A stretch of 64,000 nucleotides of DNA from CAVUNY01 sp963843535. Its GTDB lineage: Bacteria > Chloroflexota > Anaerolineae > Anaerolineales > Anaerolineaceae. The notes beneath the pieces are model-generated. The model worked only from the letters and a program-made list of their open reading frames with translations, was not told the origin of the DNA and searched no databases. The stretch spans positions 186,001-250,000 of the forward strand of contig CAWJKU010000002.1 in assembly GCA_963843535.1 (NCBI GenBank), read 5' to 3'. A program made the translations under genes and the position numbers. Position 1 is the first letter of the stretch, and the number at the start of each line of letters is the position of its first letter. Positions 17,324 through 26,024 of this stretch are shown here, one piece after another.

Positions 17324-19006
17324 TTATCTGCCGAGGATAACTTCCGATTTCAATGATTTTAATCGCTTCATGACATCGTTCGTCCCGCGGCCGAAATAAT
17401 CATGCAGCTTTAAATATTCGTCAAAAAGGCGGTCATATATCTTTTGGGCAGCCGGATTGGGTCGGTACACTTCATCACGTAGTCGCGCCATGGCGCGGGT
17501 CGCGTCGTAAATATTATCATACCCACCGGCGGCACTGCCGGCAGCAACCGCACCGAACATAGCAGATCCGACGGCAGGGGTTTGTTTTGCGGCTGCTACC
17601 TTGACCTCCATCCCGGTAACATCCGCATAGATTTGCATCAATAAATGGTTCTTATCAGGCAAACCGCCGGTACCGATGATTTCTTTGACTGGGACGCCGT
17701 GCTTATTAAAGGCGTCGACAATGACTCGTGTACCGTAGGCTGTTGCTTCAATCAAGGCCCGGTACATTTCTTCGGGTTTGGTGAGCAAGGTCATCCCCAA
17801 CATCATTCCGGTCAAATCCACATCGACCAGCACGCTGCGGTTTCCATTCCACCAGTCTAAAGCAACCAGGCCGCTTTCCCCTGGTTTTAACTGCGCAGCT
17901 TTGCGCTCGAGCAAGACATGAATATCTAAGCCCTGTTTTTTAGCTTCTTCTTGATAGCTCGCCGGAACACAATTTTCCACAAACCAGGCAAAGTGATCTC
18001 CCACACAGGATTGCCCCGCTTCATATCCGAAAAAGCCCGGGATGATTCCATCCTCAACATACCCGCACATGCCAGGAACGATCCGTTCTTCACCACCAAG
18101 GACCATGTGGCAATTGGAAGTGCCCATGATGATCACCATGCGCCCGGTCTCGACCACGGTAGATGCGGGCACAGATACATGGGCGTCCACATTAGCGATG
18201 GCAACCGCGGTCCCTGGAAGAAGGCCTGTCCACTGCGCCGCTTCGGGCGTCAATTCACCCGCTTTATTGCCTAGGGGAATGATCTGACGGGTCATTTTTT
18301 CATCGACAAAATGCTCCATGCGTGGATCCAGCGCCTTGAAAAAAGCGTTCGGAGGAAAATCTTCACGTTTCGACCAGATCGCTTTATACCCGGCTGTGCA
18401 GCTGTTTCTTGTTTCGACCCCGGTGAGCTGCCAGACGACCCAGTCCGCAGCCTCAATAAACCGGTCGGCGGCGGCGTAAACTTCGGGCGCTTCATCCAGC
18501 GTTTGCCAGGCCTTTGGAACGAACCATTCGGAGCTAATTTTCCCACCGTATCGATCTAGGAAGTCGAATCCTCTTTCGCGGGCTATCACGTTCAGTTTAT
18601 TCGCTTCGGGCTGCGCGGCATGATGTTTCCACAATTTGATCCAGGCATGCGGATTATTTCGCCATTCTGGCAGGAAGCAAAGAGGTGTACCGTCAGCTTT
18701 TGTGGGCAGCATCGTGCAGGCTGTGAAATCGATGCCTATCCCGATTACTTCGTCTGCTTTCACCCCGCTGTCTTTTAGAACCGCTGGAATGGTCCTTTTG
18801 AATACCTCGAGGTAATCATTCGGGTCTTGCAGCGCCCAATCGGGTCCGAGCTTAATGTTAGTACCGGGCAGTTTTTCGTCGATAACGCCATTGGCGTAAG
18901 GGTGGACCGAAGTGGCAATTTCCTCACCGGTGCGCACGTCCACCAATACGGCTCGCCCAGACTCAGAGCCAAAATCTACTCCAATCGCATATTTTGTTTT
19001 ACTCAT
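17324..19006 (-). CDS. araB: Ribulokinase (FGGY carbohydrate kinase)
   Basis: 560 residues from the ATG at 19006, which has GGAGG at 4-nt spacing; the longer in-frame start lacks this. The ATPase fold opens with AIGVDFGSESGRAVLVD. Internal signatures include GIGIDFTACTMLPTKADGTP and, near the C-terminus, GTGGLPDKNHLLMQIYADV. This matches the AraB branch (L-ribulose or D-ribulose phosphorylation), about 560 residues being typical. It lies downstream of a LacI-type repressor and an MFS transporter on the same strand, consistent with a pentose or pentitol uptake unit. No araA or araD is in the window. Confidence 0.88.
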   Translation of the reverse strand: MSKTKYAIGVDFGSESGRAVLVDVRTGEEIATSVHPYANGVIDEKLPGTNIKLGPDWALQDPNDYLEVFKRTIPAVLKDSGVKADEVIGIGIDFTACTMLPTKADGTPLCFLPEWRNNPHAWIKLWKHHAAQPEANKLNVIARERGFDFLDRYGGKISSEWFVPKAWQTLDEAPEVYAAADRFIEAADWVVWQLTGVETRNSCTAGYKAIWSKREDFPPNAFFKALDPRMEHFVDEKMTRQIIPLGNKAGELTPEAAQWTGLLPGTAVAIANVDAHVSVPASTVVETGRMVIIMGTSNCHMVLGGEERIVPGMCGYVEDGIIPGFFGYEAGQSCVGDHFAWFVENCVPASYQEEAKKQGLDIHVLLERKAAQLKPGESGLVALDWWNGNRSVLVDVDLTGMMLGMTLLTKPEEMYRALIEATAYGTRVIVDAFNKHGVPVKEIIGTGGLPDKNHLLMQIYADVTGMEVKVAAAKQTPAVGSAMFGAVAAGSAAGGYDNIYDATRAMARLRDEVYRPNPAAQKIYDRLFDEYLKLHDYFGRGTNDVMKRLKSLKSEVILGR

Positions 19007-19095
19007 TTTTCCTCCAATGTCCATTTCAAGTTTTAATTGGGCGCTAAATTTGCGCAACCTTGGAAGTGATTAATAAAATGCAACTTGCCCTGTTC

Positions 19096-20136
19096 TTAGT
19101 TCGCGGTTTCACTCCTTCTTGTACTTTCGCGGATTACCAGACCAGGCTGCAGGGTGATGGTCTTTGGCTCATATTTTTCAAAATTTTCCCTTCTCGCACG
19201 AATTATTTGTACAACTTCCCGAACCGCGGCGGCACCCAATTCGTGCAGAGGTTGGCGGATGGTGGATAGTGAAGGGATGGTAAACTCTGACTCGGAAGTA
19301 TCATCAAAGCCGATAACCCCCATTTTTTCTGGAATGTTGATACCAAGGCTGTGGGCGGCTTTCAAGGCGCCTACTGCCATCTGATCATTTGATACAAAAA
19401 CTGCATCGAGGTCTGGATTTTGTTTAACCAATTTATAAAAGGCTTTTTCCCCACTGGAAGCTGTCCAATCTCCTTCAATGACCTGGGAGGAGCTGAAAGG
19501 CAACCCCTCCTTAGTGATTGTTTCTATCCAGCCGCGATACCGTTCAGATGCCTCCCACCATGCAGCTGGTCCAGTGATGATTCCAATATTATGGTAAATC
19601 TTGGAGATCAGGTGCTGCGTGGCAAGCACTGCGCCGTGATAATTGTCAATAGCTACCACACTTAACCCTGGTTGCGGCTGGTTTAGAAAGATTACAGGCG
19701 GTGTTTTTGATAAAATGGGGGCCAGATAAATCTCACGGTTATCGTTTACGGGTGGAACCGCCCATATGATTCCGTCAACCTGACGACCGTCAAATTTATT
19801 GAGGATTTGGCCGAAATTTTCTTTTTGAAGCTCAGTGGTTAATATCAGGCTCAACGAATACCCCAATTGGTCCGCTTCCTGCTGCAGTCCCACCAGGACT
19901 GTTGAAGGGCCGTATAATTCGAAACCTGTAGTAACGACGCCTAAAGTATATGATTGCCGAGTAATCAATGAACGGGCGATGGTGTTGGGTTGGTAGCCCA
20001 TCTCATCAATAATGTTCTGGATACGCAGGCGGGTATGCTCGGCGACATCCGGATGTTTATTTACCACCCGAGATACCGTTTGGGCGGATACACTGGCAGC
20101 TAGAGCCACTTCTTTTAAGGTAGCTTTTTTTGACAT
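19096..20136 (-). CDS. LacI family transcriptional repressor
   Basis: 346 residues from the ATG at 20136. The helix-turn-helix spans residues ~5-24 (ATLKEVALAASVSAQTVSRV), followed by the hinge and periplasmic-binding-protein-like effector domain (LGVVTTGFELYGPSTVLVGL; GVIGFDDTSESEFTIPSLST). A longer in-frame start adds residues upstream of the HTH that the family does not have. It likely responds to a sugar handled by the flanking MFS transporter and ribulokinase. A strong promoter and a CG-centred operator-like palindrome lie just upstream, consistent with autoregulation. Confidence 0.88.
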   Translation of the reverse strand: MSKKATLKEVALAASVSAQTVSRVVNKHPDVAEHTRLRIQNIIDEMGYQPNTIARSLITRQSYTLGVVTTGFELYGPSTVLVGLQQEADQLGYSLSLILTTELQKENFGQILNKFDGRQVDGIIWAVPPVNDNREIYLAPILSKTPPVIFLNQPQPGLSVVAIDNYHGAVLATQHLISKIYHNIGIITGPAAWWEASERYRGWIETITKEGLPFSSSQVIEGDWTASSGEKAFYKLVKQNPDLDAVFVSNDQMAVGALKAAHSLGINIPEKMGVIGFDDTSESEFTIPSLSTIRQPLHELGAAAVREVVQIIRARRENFEKYEPKTITLQPGLVIRESTRRSETAN

Positions 20137-20154
20137 TGGTTTTTGGTGATTTCC

Positions 20155-20166
20155 GTGAACGATAAC
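20155..20166. promoter_or_regulatory. LacI-type operator candidate
   Basis: GTGAACGATAAC is an imperfect 12-bp palindrome centred on CG (8 of 12 positions symmetric), the form of LacI-family operators. It directly abuts the -10 box of the lacI promoter, where a bound repressor would block initiation. Confidence 0.4.
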
Positions 20167-20195
20167 AATATAGCATATCGAGTATTTGGAGTCAA
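20167..20195 (-). promoter_or_regulatory. Sigma-70 promoter of the lacI-araB unit
   Basis: Minus strand: -35 TTGACT, 17-nt spacer, -10 TATATT with an extended TGC element directly before it. It is positioned about 30 nt upstream of the LacI ATG. It allows lacI and araB to be transcribed independently of the upstream MFS gene. Confidence 0.75.
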
Positions 20196-20227
20196 TCCAA
20201 CTGTCCATTCCTTCTGACAGCCTGGGT

Positions 20228-21574
20228 TTACGAGGGATTGGCAGATTTTAACAGCTCTTCACGCCGCTTTGCCATGAGGCTGCGCACCTTTCTGGCATCG
20301 GCTGGATAAGTGAAATAGAAAAGGCTGAATACCAGGCCGCAAATGATCCAGGGGACAGGTATTGTCCAGATCAATGCATTAGTCAATCCGATCGAATCGG
20401 CTAAAGAGCCCGCGATTATACCTGCAAATGAAGACAATCCTCCTTCAACCAGGTTCACTACGGAATAAGCGCTGGAACGCATTTCGGGTGGGACGACAGC
20501 CTGCATCATGGGTTCCTTAGCGCCGCGTCCTGGCCATCCGATCATCAAGGCAGTGAAGGAGGCCAAACCAAACAATTGCCAGAAGGTCATCTCTTTTCCA
20601 TACGCGAGCAGGATATACATTAATGGAACGCCAGAGAACACTGAAAATTGCCCGATGATCGTCCTGCCGTATTTTGGATTCAATTTTTCCGCGAAATCCC
20701 CAATCACACCGCCCAATAAATTGCTGATCGCCGCACCGATGACGATGATGGCAAAAACAAGCGGGGCAGAACCTTTTTCGCTGCTGAAGGTGATTTCATT
20801 TGAATAACCCAGCTCACGTACCATCCAGTTGATAAAATAGATCCCCATCACGACCCAGGGCATCGTCCCGGTAACACCTTGCAGGATCGCCGCCCATATG
20901 GTTGGGATGCGCAAGGTATTGACCATGTCTTTTATGCTGATCTGGAATTGCTTTTCATTTTCGTGGGTCATCAAGCCTGCCAATTCTGGTTCGGCTGAGC
21001 CTCTTGGTAGTTCTTCGACCAAAAGCCAGATCAATATACCCGTCAGCATACTGGCAATGCCCAGTCCAATAAATCCCCAGCGCCATAAATCTTGTGTGGC
21101 TATAAAACCTAACAAAAAAACACCGATTACAGTTCCCAAAAGGCCCACCAACCCGATGACGCCTAAAGCTCTACCGCGCTTGGATTGGGGAAAATGATCG
21201 CCGAGCAGGGAAAATGTAGCCGGCATCAAGCAACCTAAGCCCAGGCCCGAGATTGCGCGGATGATCAACATGCTGGAAAAATCCGGCATCAGCCCCACCA
21301 ACAAAGTCCAGATCCCCCAAATACCTGTGCCAAAAATCATCACCTTTTTTCTTGAGAACCGGTCCGCCATATAGCCCCAAAATGGAGCGCTGATGGTTTG
21401 GGTGACGTTACGTAATGTTTCCATTAATCCAATCTGGCTGAAACTGATCCCCCAAATCGTCTGAATGATGGGCGAGAGAACCCCCATCGATTGTCCTTCC
21501 CCCTGATCGATCAGATAACCCAGACCCAGGGCAAAAAGTGTTCTTCCGGATTTCTTCTGCGATGGCTTTTGCAT
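20228..21574 (-). CDS. MFS transporter, probable sugar permease
   Basis: 448 residues from the ATG at 21574, with GGAGG at 5-nt spacing; the longer in-frame start adds an unrelated N-terminus. About 12 membrane helices. The inter-helix 2-3 motif appears as WGYMADRFSRKKVMIFG and the second half carries a related loop (GGVIGDFAEKLNPKYGR). The start GLGYLIDQGEGQSMGVLSPI is common in MFS members found in Chloroflexota. It lies upstream of lacI and araB on the same strand, so import of a pentose-like substrate is inferred. Confidence 0.85.
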   Translation of the reverse strand: MQKPSQKKSGRTLFALGLGYLIDQGEGQSMGVLSPIIQTIWGISFSQIGLMETLRNVTQTISAPFWGYMADRFSRKKVMIFGTGIWGIWTLLVGLMPDFSSMLIIRAISGLGLGCLMPATFSLLGDHFPQSKRGRALGVIGLVGLLGTVIGVFLLGFIATQDLWRWGFIGLGIASMLTGILIWLLVEELPRGSAEPELAGLMTHENEKQFQISIKDMVNTLRIPTIWAAILQGVTGTMPWVVMGIYFINWMVRELGYSNEITFSSEKGSAPLVFAIIVIGAAISNLLGGVIGDFAEKLNPKYGRTIIGQFSVFSGVPLMYILLAYGKEMTFWQLFGLASFTALMIGWPGRGAKEPMMQAVVPPEMRSSAYSVVNLVEGGLSSFAGIIAGSLADSIGLTNALIWTIPVPWIICGLVFSLFYFTYPADARKVRSLMAKRREELLKSANPS

Positions 21575-21624
21575 GAATCCTCCATTGAAAATATTTTTTT
21601 CGAACTGGTCAAGTTTTGCTGTAA

Positions 21625-22062
21625 TCAAGTGTGGGGATTGAACCGTTCCATCCAACGTTCCGGATTTTGGAGCGGTTTGAACTCCCCATATTTTTGGTAA
21701 AGTTGGCTTGCGTCTTTGGTCGCCAATAAAAATCGGCGCAGATGTGCCAAATCGGGATAGTCAACAATGGTCCTTACCAACCATTTCGCCAATCCTGATC
21801 CGCGATATTCCGGTATGATAAAGACATCACATAACCAGGCAAAAGTGCAGTAATCGGTCACGACCCTGGCAAAACCAGCTTGCATGTTCTGATGGTAAAC
21901 CCCAAAGCATAAAGAATTGTGGATTGATTGCTGGACAATTTCATATTGGCGGCCGACTGCCCAATAAGATTCCTCCGAAAGAAAGCGGTGAATACGGTAA
22001 ATATCCAGCTTTGACGGGTCAGTGCTGATCAGGTAATCGCCTTGACGGTATTCACGAACCAT
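21625..22062 (-). CDS. GNAT family N-acetyltransferase
   Basis: 145 residues. The acetyl-CoA binding core is visible as LCDVFIIPEYRGSGLAKWLV, with the R/Q-x-x-G-x-G/A pattern given by YRGSGLAKWL. The C-terminal ATKDASQLYQKYGF-like segment (here TKDASQLYQKYGEFKPL) is typical of small acetyltransferases that carry W-M-E-R ends. Substrate unknown. It is 50 nt upstream of the MFS gene on the same strand; a shared function is not evident. Confidence 0.85.
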   Translation of the reverse strand: MVREYRQGDYLISTDPSKLDIYRIHRFLSEESYWAVGRQYEIVQQSIHNSLCFGVYHQNMQAGFARVVTDYCTFAWLCDVFIIPEYRGSGLAKWLVRTIVDYPDLAHLRRFLLATKDASQLYQKYGEFKPLQNPERWMERFNPHT

Positions 22063-22239
22063 AGTTTGCTCTCAGATGCTGGGTTAGTTATGAATTGGTA
22101 CAATGATTATAGCGCAAAGGATTTTTTCGCCTGTCTTGCAGAGGAACGATTTGCGATTAGTATATATTAATTATTTCTAAAAATACTCTCGACATGCGGT
22201 ATCATTGGACCCATTGACTTTAGCTGTGGAGGAATAACG

Positions 22240-22596
22240 ATGGCAGGGCGCCTCGATGAATTTCAAAACTACCGGTCGCGGATGAACGAAAGAATAGCTG
22301 AGATCGATCATCTTGGCATCAAGCGTTTTTTTAACCTGGATACGAATGCTTACAAAACTGAGGCGCTGGAAAGTAAAACGAAGGAATTATTAGGCCTGGT
22401 CGCGTCCATGGTACTGCGCTGTAATGATTGCATTGATTACCATATCATCCAGTGTGTGGACGCGGGGTGGCTGGATGAGGAGCTGTATGATGCATTTAAT
22501 GTAGCCCTGGTCGTCGGTGGTAGCATTGTCGTTCCTCATTTGAGGCATGCGGTCGAAAGCCTTGATTTGTATCATCTGGAGAAAAATAATGCCTGA
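22240..22596 (+). CDS. Carboxymuconolactone decarboxylase/AhpD-like protein
   Basis: 118 residues with GGAGG upstream of the ATG. The AhpD-type redox motif C61-x2-C64-x3-H68 (CNDCIDYH) is present in an all-helical fold. Members with this motif act as alkylhydroperoxidase or thiol oxidoreductase partners; without it they are decarboxylases, so the redox role is favoured. The last 8 nt overlap the start of the dus gene, implying translational coupling. Confidence 0.85.
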   Translation: MAGRLDEFQNYRSRMNERIAEIDHLGIKRFFNLDTNAYKTEALESKTKELLGLVASMVLRCNDCIDYHIIQCVDAGWLDEELYDAFNVALVVGGSIVVPHLRHAVESLDLYHLEKNNA

Positions 22597-23561
22597 GCAA
22601 ACCTCACCTGCTTTTTGGGTGGGTTCGATCCCTGTCATGGGCCAGATTAATATTGGCCCCGATGGATGGGGTGACAGATTTACCATTTCGGGTCATGGCC
22701 CGGCGCCTGGGATCTGCGATGAGCTATACAGAATTTATTAATGCGATTGATGTCCTGAACGGACATCCCAGGATACCCAGGCAAGTAAAATTTTTGGAAG
22801 AAGAACGACCGGTCGTTTTTCAAATTTATGATGATAATGCCGATCGGATGGTGGAAGCATGCCAGGTGCTTGAGCTGCTGCGCCCTGATGTTATTGATAT
22901 CAATATGGGCTGCCCGGCGAAAACTGTGTCTCACCGTGGGGCAGGGGCAGGGTTGCTGAGGGAACCAGAAAAAGTTGCGGAAATTGTGCGAAAATTGGTC
23001 GCGAATCTACAGGTTCCAGTGACAGCGAAAATCCGCCTTGGTTGGGATGATAAGAATCGTAATTACCTCGATATTGCCAGAATTATTGAGGATTGCGGCG
23101 CATCACTGCTTGCGGTGCATGGGCGAACGCGAATGCAAAATTATACCGGAACGGCAGATTGGGACGCGATTGCAGAAATAAAAAGCATTTTGCAAATTCC
23201 GGTATTAGGAAATGGTGATGTGATCAGCACCGCGGATATTCAAAAAATGTTGGCTCATACAGCCTGTGATGGGGTAATGATTGGGCGAGGAGCGATTGAA
23301 AACCCCTGGATATTTAGCGGTCTGGATCGGGAAATGGTAAATCCAGGCATGGTTTACCGGTCGATGCTTGACCAATTGGATGCCATGCTGAGATTTTCTG
23401 GACCAACAGGCATCATTTCCTTTCGGAAATTCGCGAAACGCTACCTGAGACCATACACGGTGGAGCACGACCTGCTGCGCAGCCTGTTGACTTGCAGTGA
23501 TCCAGATCAATTCAGAGAAATATTAGATCATATATTCTCCAGAACAAGCCTGCCGGTATAA
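22589..23561 (+). pseudogene. dus: tRNA-dihydrouridine synthase with a +1 frameshift near its N-terminus
   Basis: The bulk of the gene (from ~22653) encodes a normal Dus TIM-barrel: APMDGVTDLPFR, the catalytic-Cys segment INMGCPAKTVSHRGAG, KIRLGWDD and HGRTR. No ATG opens that frame. The missing N-terminus is in the other frame from ATG 22589 (TGGAG upstream): MPEQTSPAFWVGSIPVMGQI. The frames meet between ~22645 and 22660, around a run of four C. Length 973 nt = 3x324+1, so one extra base explains it, giving 323 residues. The enzyme reduces specific uridines in tRNA with FMN. The 8-nt overlap with the preceding gene supports the 22589 start. Confidence 0.88.
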
Positions 23562-23699
23562 TTTTACCTGCCTGTTCGTCTCGCATTCTATTCGAAACCT
23601 TCAACCAATGTTTGCGTAAACTAATTACAGGATGTTAGTTTTGCTATACCGACTTTAAAATTTTGTATTCTTGCGATGATTTGTTCTTGGAGGAAGTAA

Positions 23700-23915
23700 A
23701 TGGGTCAGAGACCGGGGTGTTTGGGTGGCTTGTTCCGGCTTTTCTTGCTCGACACGTTGTTTAACTGGCTGCAGCGCAATGTTGGATTTGGGCGTGGTGG
23801 ATGTGGAGGATGCGGCTGCGGATTTATTTTATTGATTATTTTCATAATTGTAGCTCTGTCTATTCTTTTTAACACTGATTGGTTTCGATTATTCAGTACG
23901 ATTCCCATGGGTTAG
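23700..23915 (+). CDS. Small Gly/Cys-rich single-span membrane protein
   Basis: 71 residues, GGAGG 6 nt before the ATG. The middle carries a Gly/Cys run (GFGRGGCGGCGCGF) followed by a hydrophobic TM segment (~42-60, LLIIFIIVALSILF). The N-terminal half is amphipathic with Leu/Phe/Arg. No family recognised. The ORF on the opposite strand over the same region is a shadow without a ribosome binding site. Four cysteines in six residues beside a membrane helix could bind metal or be lipidated, but nothing confirms this. It precedes two tandem CBS proteins. Confidence 0.55.
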   Translation: MGQRPGCLGGLFRLFLLDTLFNWLQRNVGFGRGGCGGCGCGFILLIIFIIVALSILFNTDWFRLFSTIPMG

Positions 23916-24062
23916 CAGAAGAATTGCGTTGTGATCTTCGTAGTATCGAAAAACATCCATCTAGCGCATATTGAAAATATACCAAAATATTTTTTTTGCT
24001 TCCTTTTTACCCTGGAGGAGAGTAAACTTAACTGGACTACCTTTTAGCTGGTGGAGGGATTT

Positions 24063-24500
24063 ATGACACTGGTGCGTGAGTTATTGTCCCAAAAAGGCAG
24101 CGATATCTGGACAATTTCCTGCCAGTCTTCAGTCAGAGACGCATTAAGCCTAATGGCGGAAAAAAAGATTGGAGCGCTGGTAGTGACCGATGTCGGTTAC
24201 GTTGTGGGCGTCTTCTCTGAAAGAGATTATGCCAGAAAAGCCGTGTCAGTCCCTGATTTTTCTGTGGAGATGCCTGTGGACCAGTTTATGACCCGGCGCG
24301 TTTTATATTGCATACCAGAGGAGTCTGTTGACGAGTGCATGGCATTGATGACGCAAAGAAATATTCGCCACCTGCCTGTTTTAGAAGAGGGCATTCTGGT
24401 TGGAATGATTTCAATTGGGGATGTGGTCAAGACAACGCTTTCAGAAATGGATAACCGCATCAAAGATTTAGAAGATTATTTGTGGATCCATATGATTTGA
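24063..24500 (+). CDS. CBS-pair domain protein (first of two tandem paralogues)
   Basis: 145 residues from the ATG at 24063 with GGAGG; the GTG 12 nt upstream overlaps the ribosome binding site and is rejected. Two CBS motifs: residues ~8-65 (VRDALSLMAEKKIGALVV, GVFSERDYARKAV) and ~75-130 (ECMALMTQRNIRHLPVLEEG, GMISIGDVVK). Free-standing CBS pairs bind adenine nucleotides (AMP, ATP, SAM) and act as energy or cofactor sensors. It is followed after 13 nt by a paralogue of the same length. Confidence 0.88.
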   Translation: MTLVRELLSQKGSDIWTISCQSSVRDALSLMAEKKIGALVVTDVGYVVGVFSERDYARKAVSVPDFSVEMPVDQFMTRRVLYCIPEESVDECMALMTQRNIRHLPVLEEGILVGMISIGDVVKTTLSEMDNRIKDLEDYLWIHMI

Positions 24501-24513
24501 GAGAGGTTGAATT

Positions 24514-24963
24514 ATGGCGAATGTGCAGGATATTCTTAAATCAAAAGGCCAAAACGTCTACGCTGTCTCTCTCGACTCTTCCATTGAGAGCGCTCTGAAG
24601 CTGATGGCGGAAAAGGGAATTGGGGCAGTCGTTGTGATGAATGGCAACGCTATCTCGGGGATTTTCTCGGAAAGAGATTTTGCTCGTAAGACACTGACCA
24701 TCGCCGGGTTTAACCTTAGTTTGCCAGTGAGCGAGGTGATGAGCACGCCGGTATATTTTGTACATCCTGACCAATCGATGGAAGAATGCATGGCATTAAT
24801 GACAGAAAAACGGATTCGCCATATTCCAGTAATGGAAGGTGGGAAACTGACGGGGGTTATTTCTATTCGCGATGTGGTGAAATGGTTGATCGCGGATCGG
24901 AGTTTCGAAATTCAGGAGCTGGAACGATTTGTATCTACCAAACCTGAAGATGGGTTTAAATAA
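24514..24963 (+). CDS. CBS-pair domain protein (second of two tandem paralogues)
   Basis: 149 residues. It aligns along its full length with the preceding gene (LMAEKGIGAVVV, GIFSERDFARKTL, ECMALMTEKRIRHIPVMEGG, GVISIRDVVK), so the pair arose by tandem duplication and has diverged moderately. The GERD/FSERD segments that line the nucleotide site are kept in both. Downstream is a bidirectional terminator shared with the aldolase gene. Partners and ligands are not evident; hetero-oligomerisation of the two paralogues is a reasonable guess. Confidence 0.88.
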   Translation: MANVQDILKSKGQNVYAVSLDSSIESALKLMAEKGIGAVVVMNGNAISGIFSERDFARKTLTIAGFNLSLPVSEVMSTPVYFVHPDQSMEECMALMTEKRIRHIPVMEGGKLTGVISIRDVVKWLIADRSFEIQELERFVSTKPEDGFK

Positions 24964-24968
24964 AAAAA

Positions 24969-24997
24969 GCGGGGATTGATAACCCCGCCTTTTTTTT
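24969..24997. terminator. Bidirectional terminator between CBS genes and aldolase
   Basis: Stem GCGGGG/CCCCGC with an 8-nt loop, flanked by A7 on the left and T8 on the right, so it works for the CBS transcript (+) and the aldolase transcript (-). Confidence 0.85.
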
Positions 24998-25015
24998 ATT
25001 ATAAATACTATAATC

Positions 25016-25963
25016 CTAACTCACGATTTTACGAACAGCAGGCAACTGGCCAGCACTGCCCAGATAATTATTCTTTTCAGCGATGAATTTTGCGTATTCG
25101 CCCATGAAGATCTTGCCTATCGGGCGGAGATCAAAACCATCGGGATGTTCGACAAAGTATTCACGGTGCACCCGCGTCCACACCAGGCGGCCATCGGTAT
25201 CAATATTTACCTTGGTCACACCCAGGAGCGCAGCGTGTTTAAATTGGGTGGGGTCGACTCCCATCGCACCTTTCATCTGCCCACCAGCGGCATTAATCCG
25301 GGCTACTTCATCCTGCGGTACCGAGCTGGAACCGTGCATGACCAGAGGGAATCCCGGCAGGCGTTTCTGGATTTCGGCGAGAACATCCAGGCGTAACGCC
25401 TGGCTGCCCGAGAATTTATATGCGCCGTGGCTGGTGCCGATGGCGACCGCCAGCGAATCACATCCGCTGCGGTCGACGAATTCTTTAGCCTGGGCAGGAT
25501 CCGTGAGTTTCGCATTGGCATCACTTACCGATACGTGCTCTTCAACACCCCCGAGCATGCCTAATTCTGCTTCCACAACGATCCCACGGGCATGGGCGGC
25601 TTCCACGACACGGTGGGTCGTCTCGATGTTCTGGTCAAAAGGCAATCCGCTGGCATCGATCATCACCGAGCTGTAAAAGCCCGACTTGATACAGTCGTAG
25701 CAGGTTTCCTCGTCGCCGTGATCCAGGTGTACGGCAAAAATTGCCTCCGGAAAGACCTCTTCAGCGCTGCGGATCAATCCTTCGAGCATGATCTTATGCG
25801 TGTATGAACGTGCGCCTTTGCTTATCTGTATTATAAACGGTGCCTGGCTGTCAATGCACCCGCGGAAAAGGCCCATGGTTTGTTCGAGATTGTTAATGTT
25901 ATATGCGCCGATGGCGTACTTGCCATAAGCGGCTTCGAATAACTTCTTGGTGGTTACAATCAT
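25016..25963 (-). CDS. fba: Class II fructose-bisphosphate aldolase family
   Basis: 315 residues from the second ATG (25963); AAGGAG lies 6 nt before it and only 3 nt before the first ATG. Zinc-enzyme signatures: GAYNINNLEQTMGL, VHLDHGDEETC (metal His), VVEAELGMLGGVEEHV, MHGSSSVP and GVTKVNIDTDGRL. It cleaves fructose 1,6-bisphosphate or a related ketose bisphosphate into two trioses. About 305-320 residues is normal. It ends an SDR-LarA-aldolase run, so a tagatose or other sugar-acid derived ketose bisphosphate is possible as well as the glycolytic substrate. Confidence 0.92.
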   Translation of the reverse strand: MIVTTKKLFEAAYGKYAIGAYNINNLEQTMGLFRGCIDSQAPFIIQISKGARSYTHKIMLEGLIRSAEEVFPEAIFAVHLDHGDEETCYDCIKSGFYSSVMIDASGLPFDQNIETTHRVVEAAHARGIVVEAELGMLGGVEEHVSVSDANAKLTDPAQAKEFVDRSGCDSLAVAIGTSHGAYKFSGSQALRLDVLAEIQKRLPGFPLVMHGSSSVPQDEVARINAAGGQMKGAMGVDPTQFKHAALLGVTKVNIDTDGRLVWTRVHREYFVEHPDGFDLRPIGKIFMGEYAKFIAEKNNYLGSAGQLPAVRKIVS

Positions 25964-26024
25964 CATTAGCTCCTTGAAATGGATGGTTCAAATTGTTGTT
26001 ATTATATTCCAAATCGACGTTCAT

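Noticed and set aside
19030..19060. GCGC-containing symmetric element upstream of araB as a LacI operator.
   Set aside because: Only the inner GCGC pairs match; flanks are not symmetric.
11650..22660. Both the argF and dus lesions lie near an AATATTG sequence, as if a shared shift signal or modified motif caused them.
   Set aside because: AATATT is frequent by chance in DNA of this composition, the livH lesion lacks it, and each lesion can also be placed at a nearby homopolymer. Two cases are not enough.
23705..23908. 67-codon antisense frame over the small Gly/Cys protein.
   Set aside because: It lacks a ribosome binding site and gives a low-complexity proline/histidine product; the plus-strand frame has GGAGG and a TM helix.
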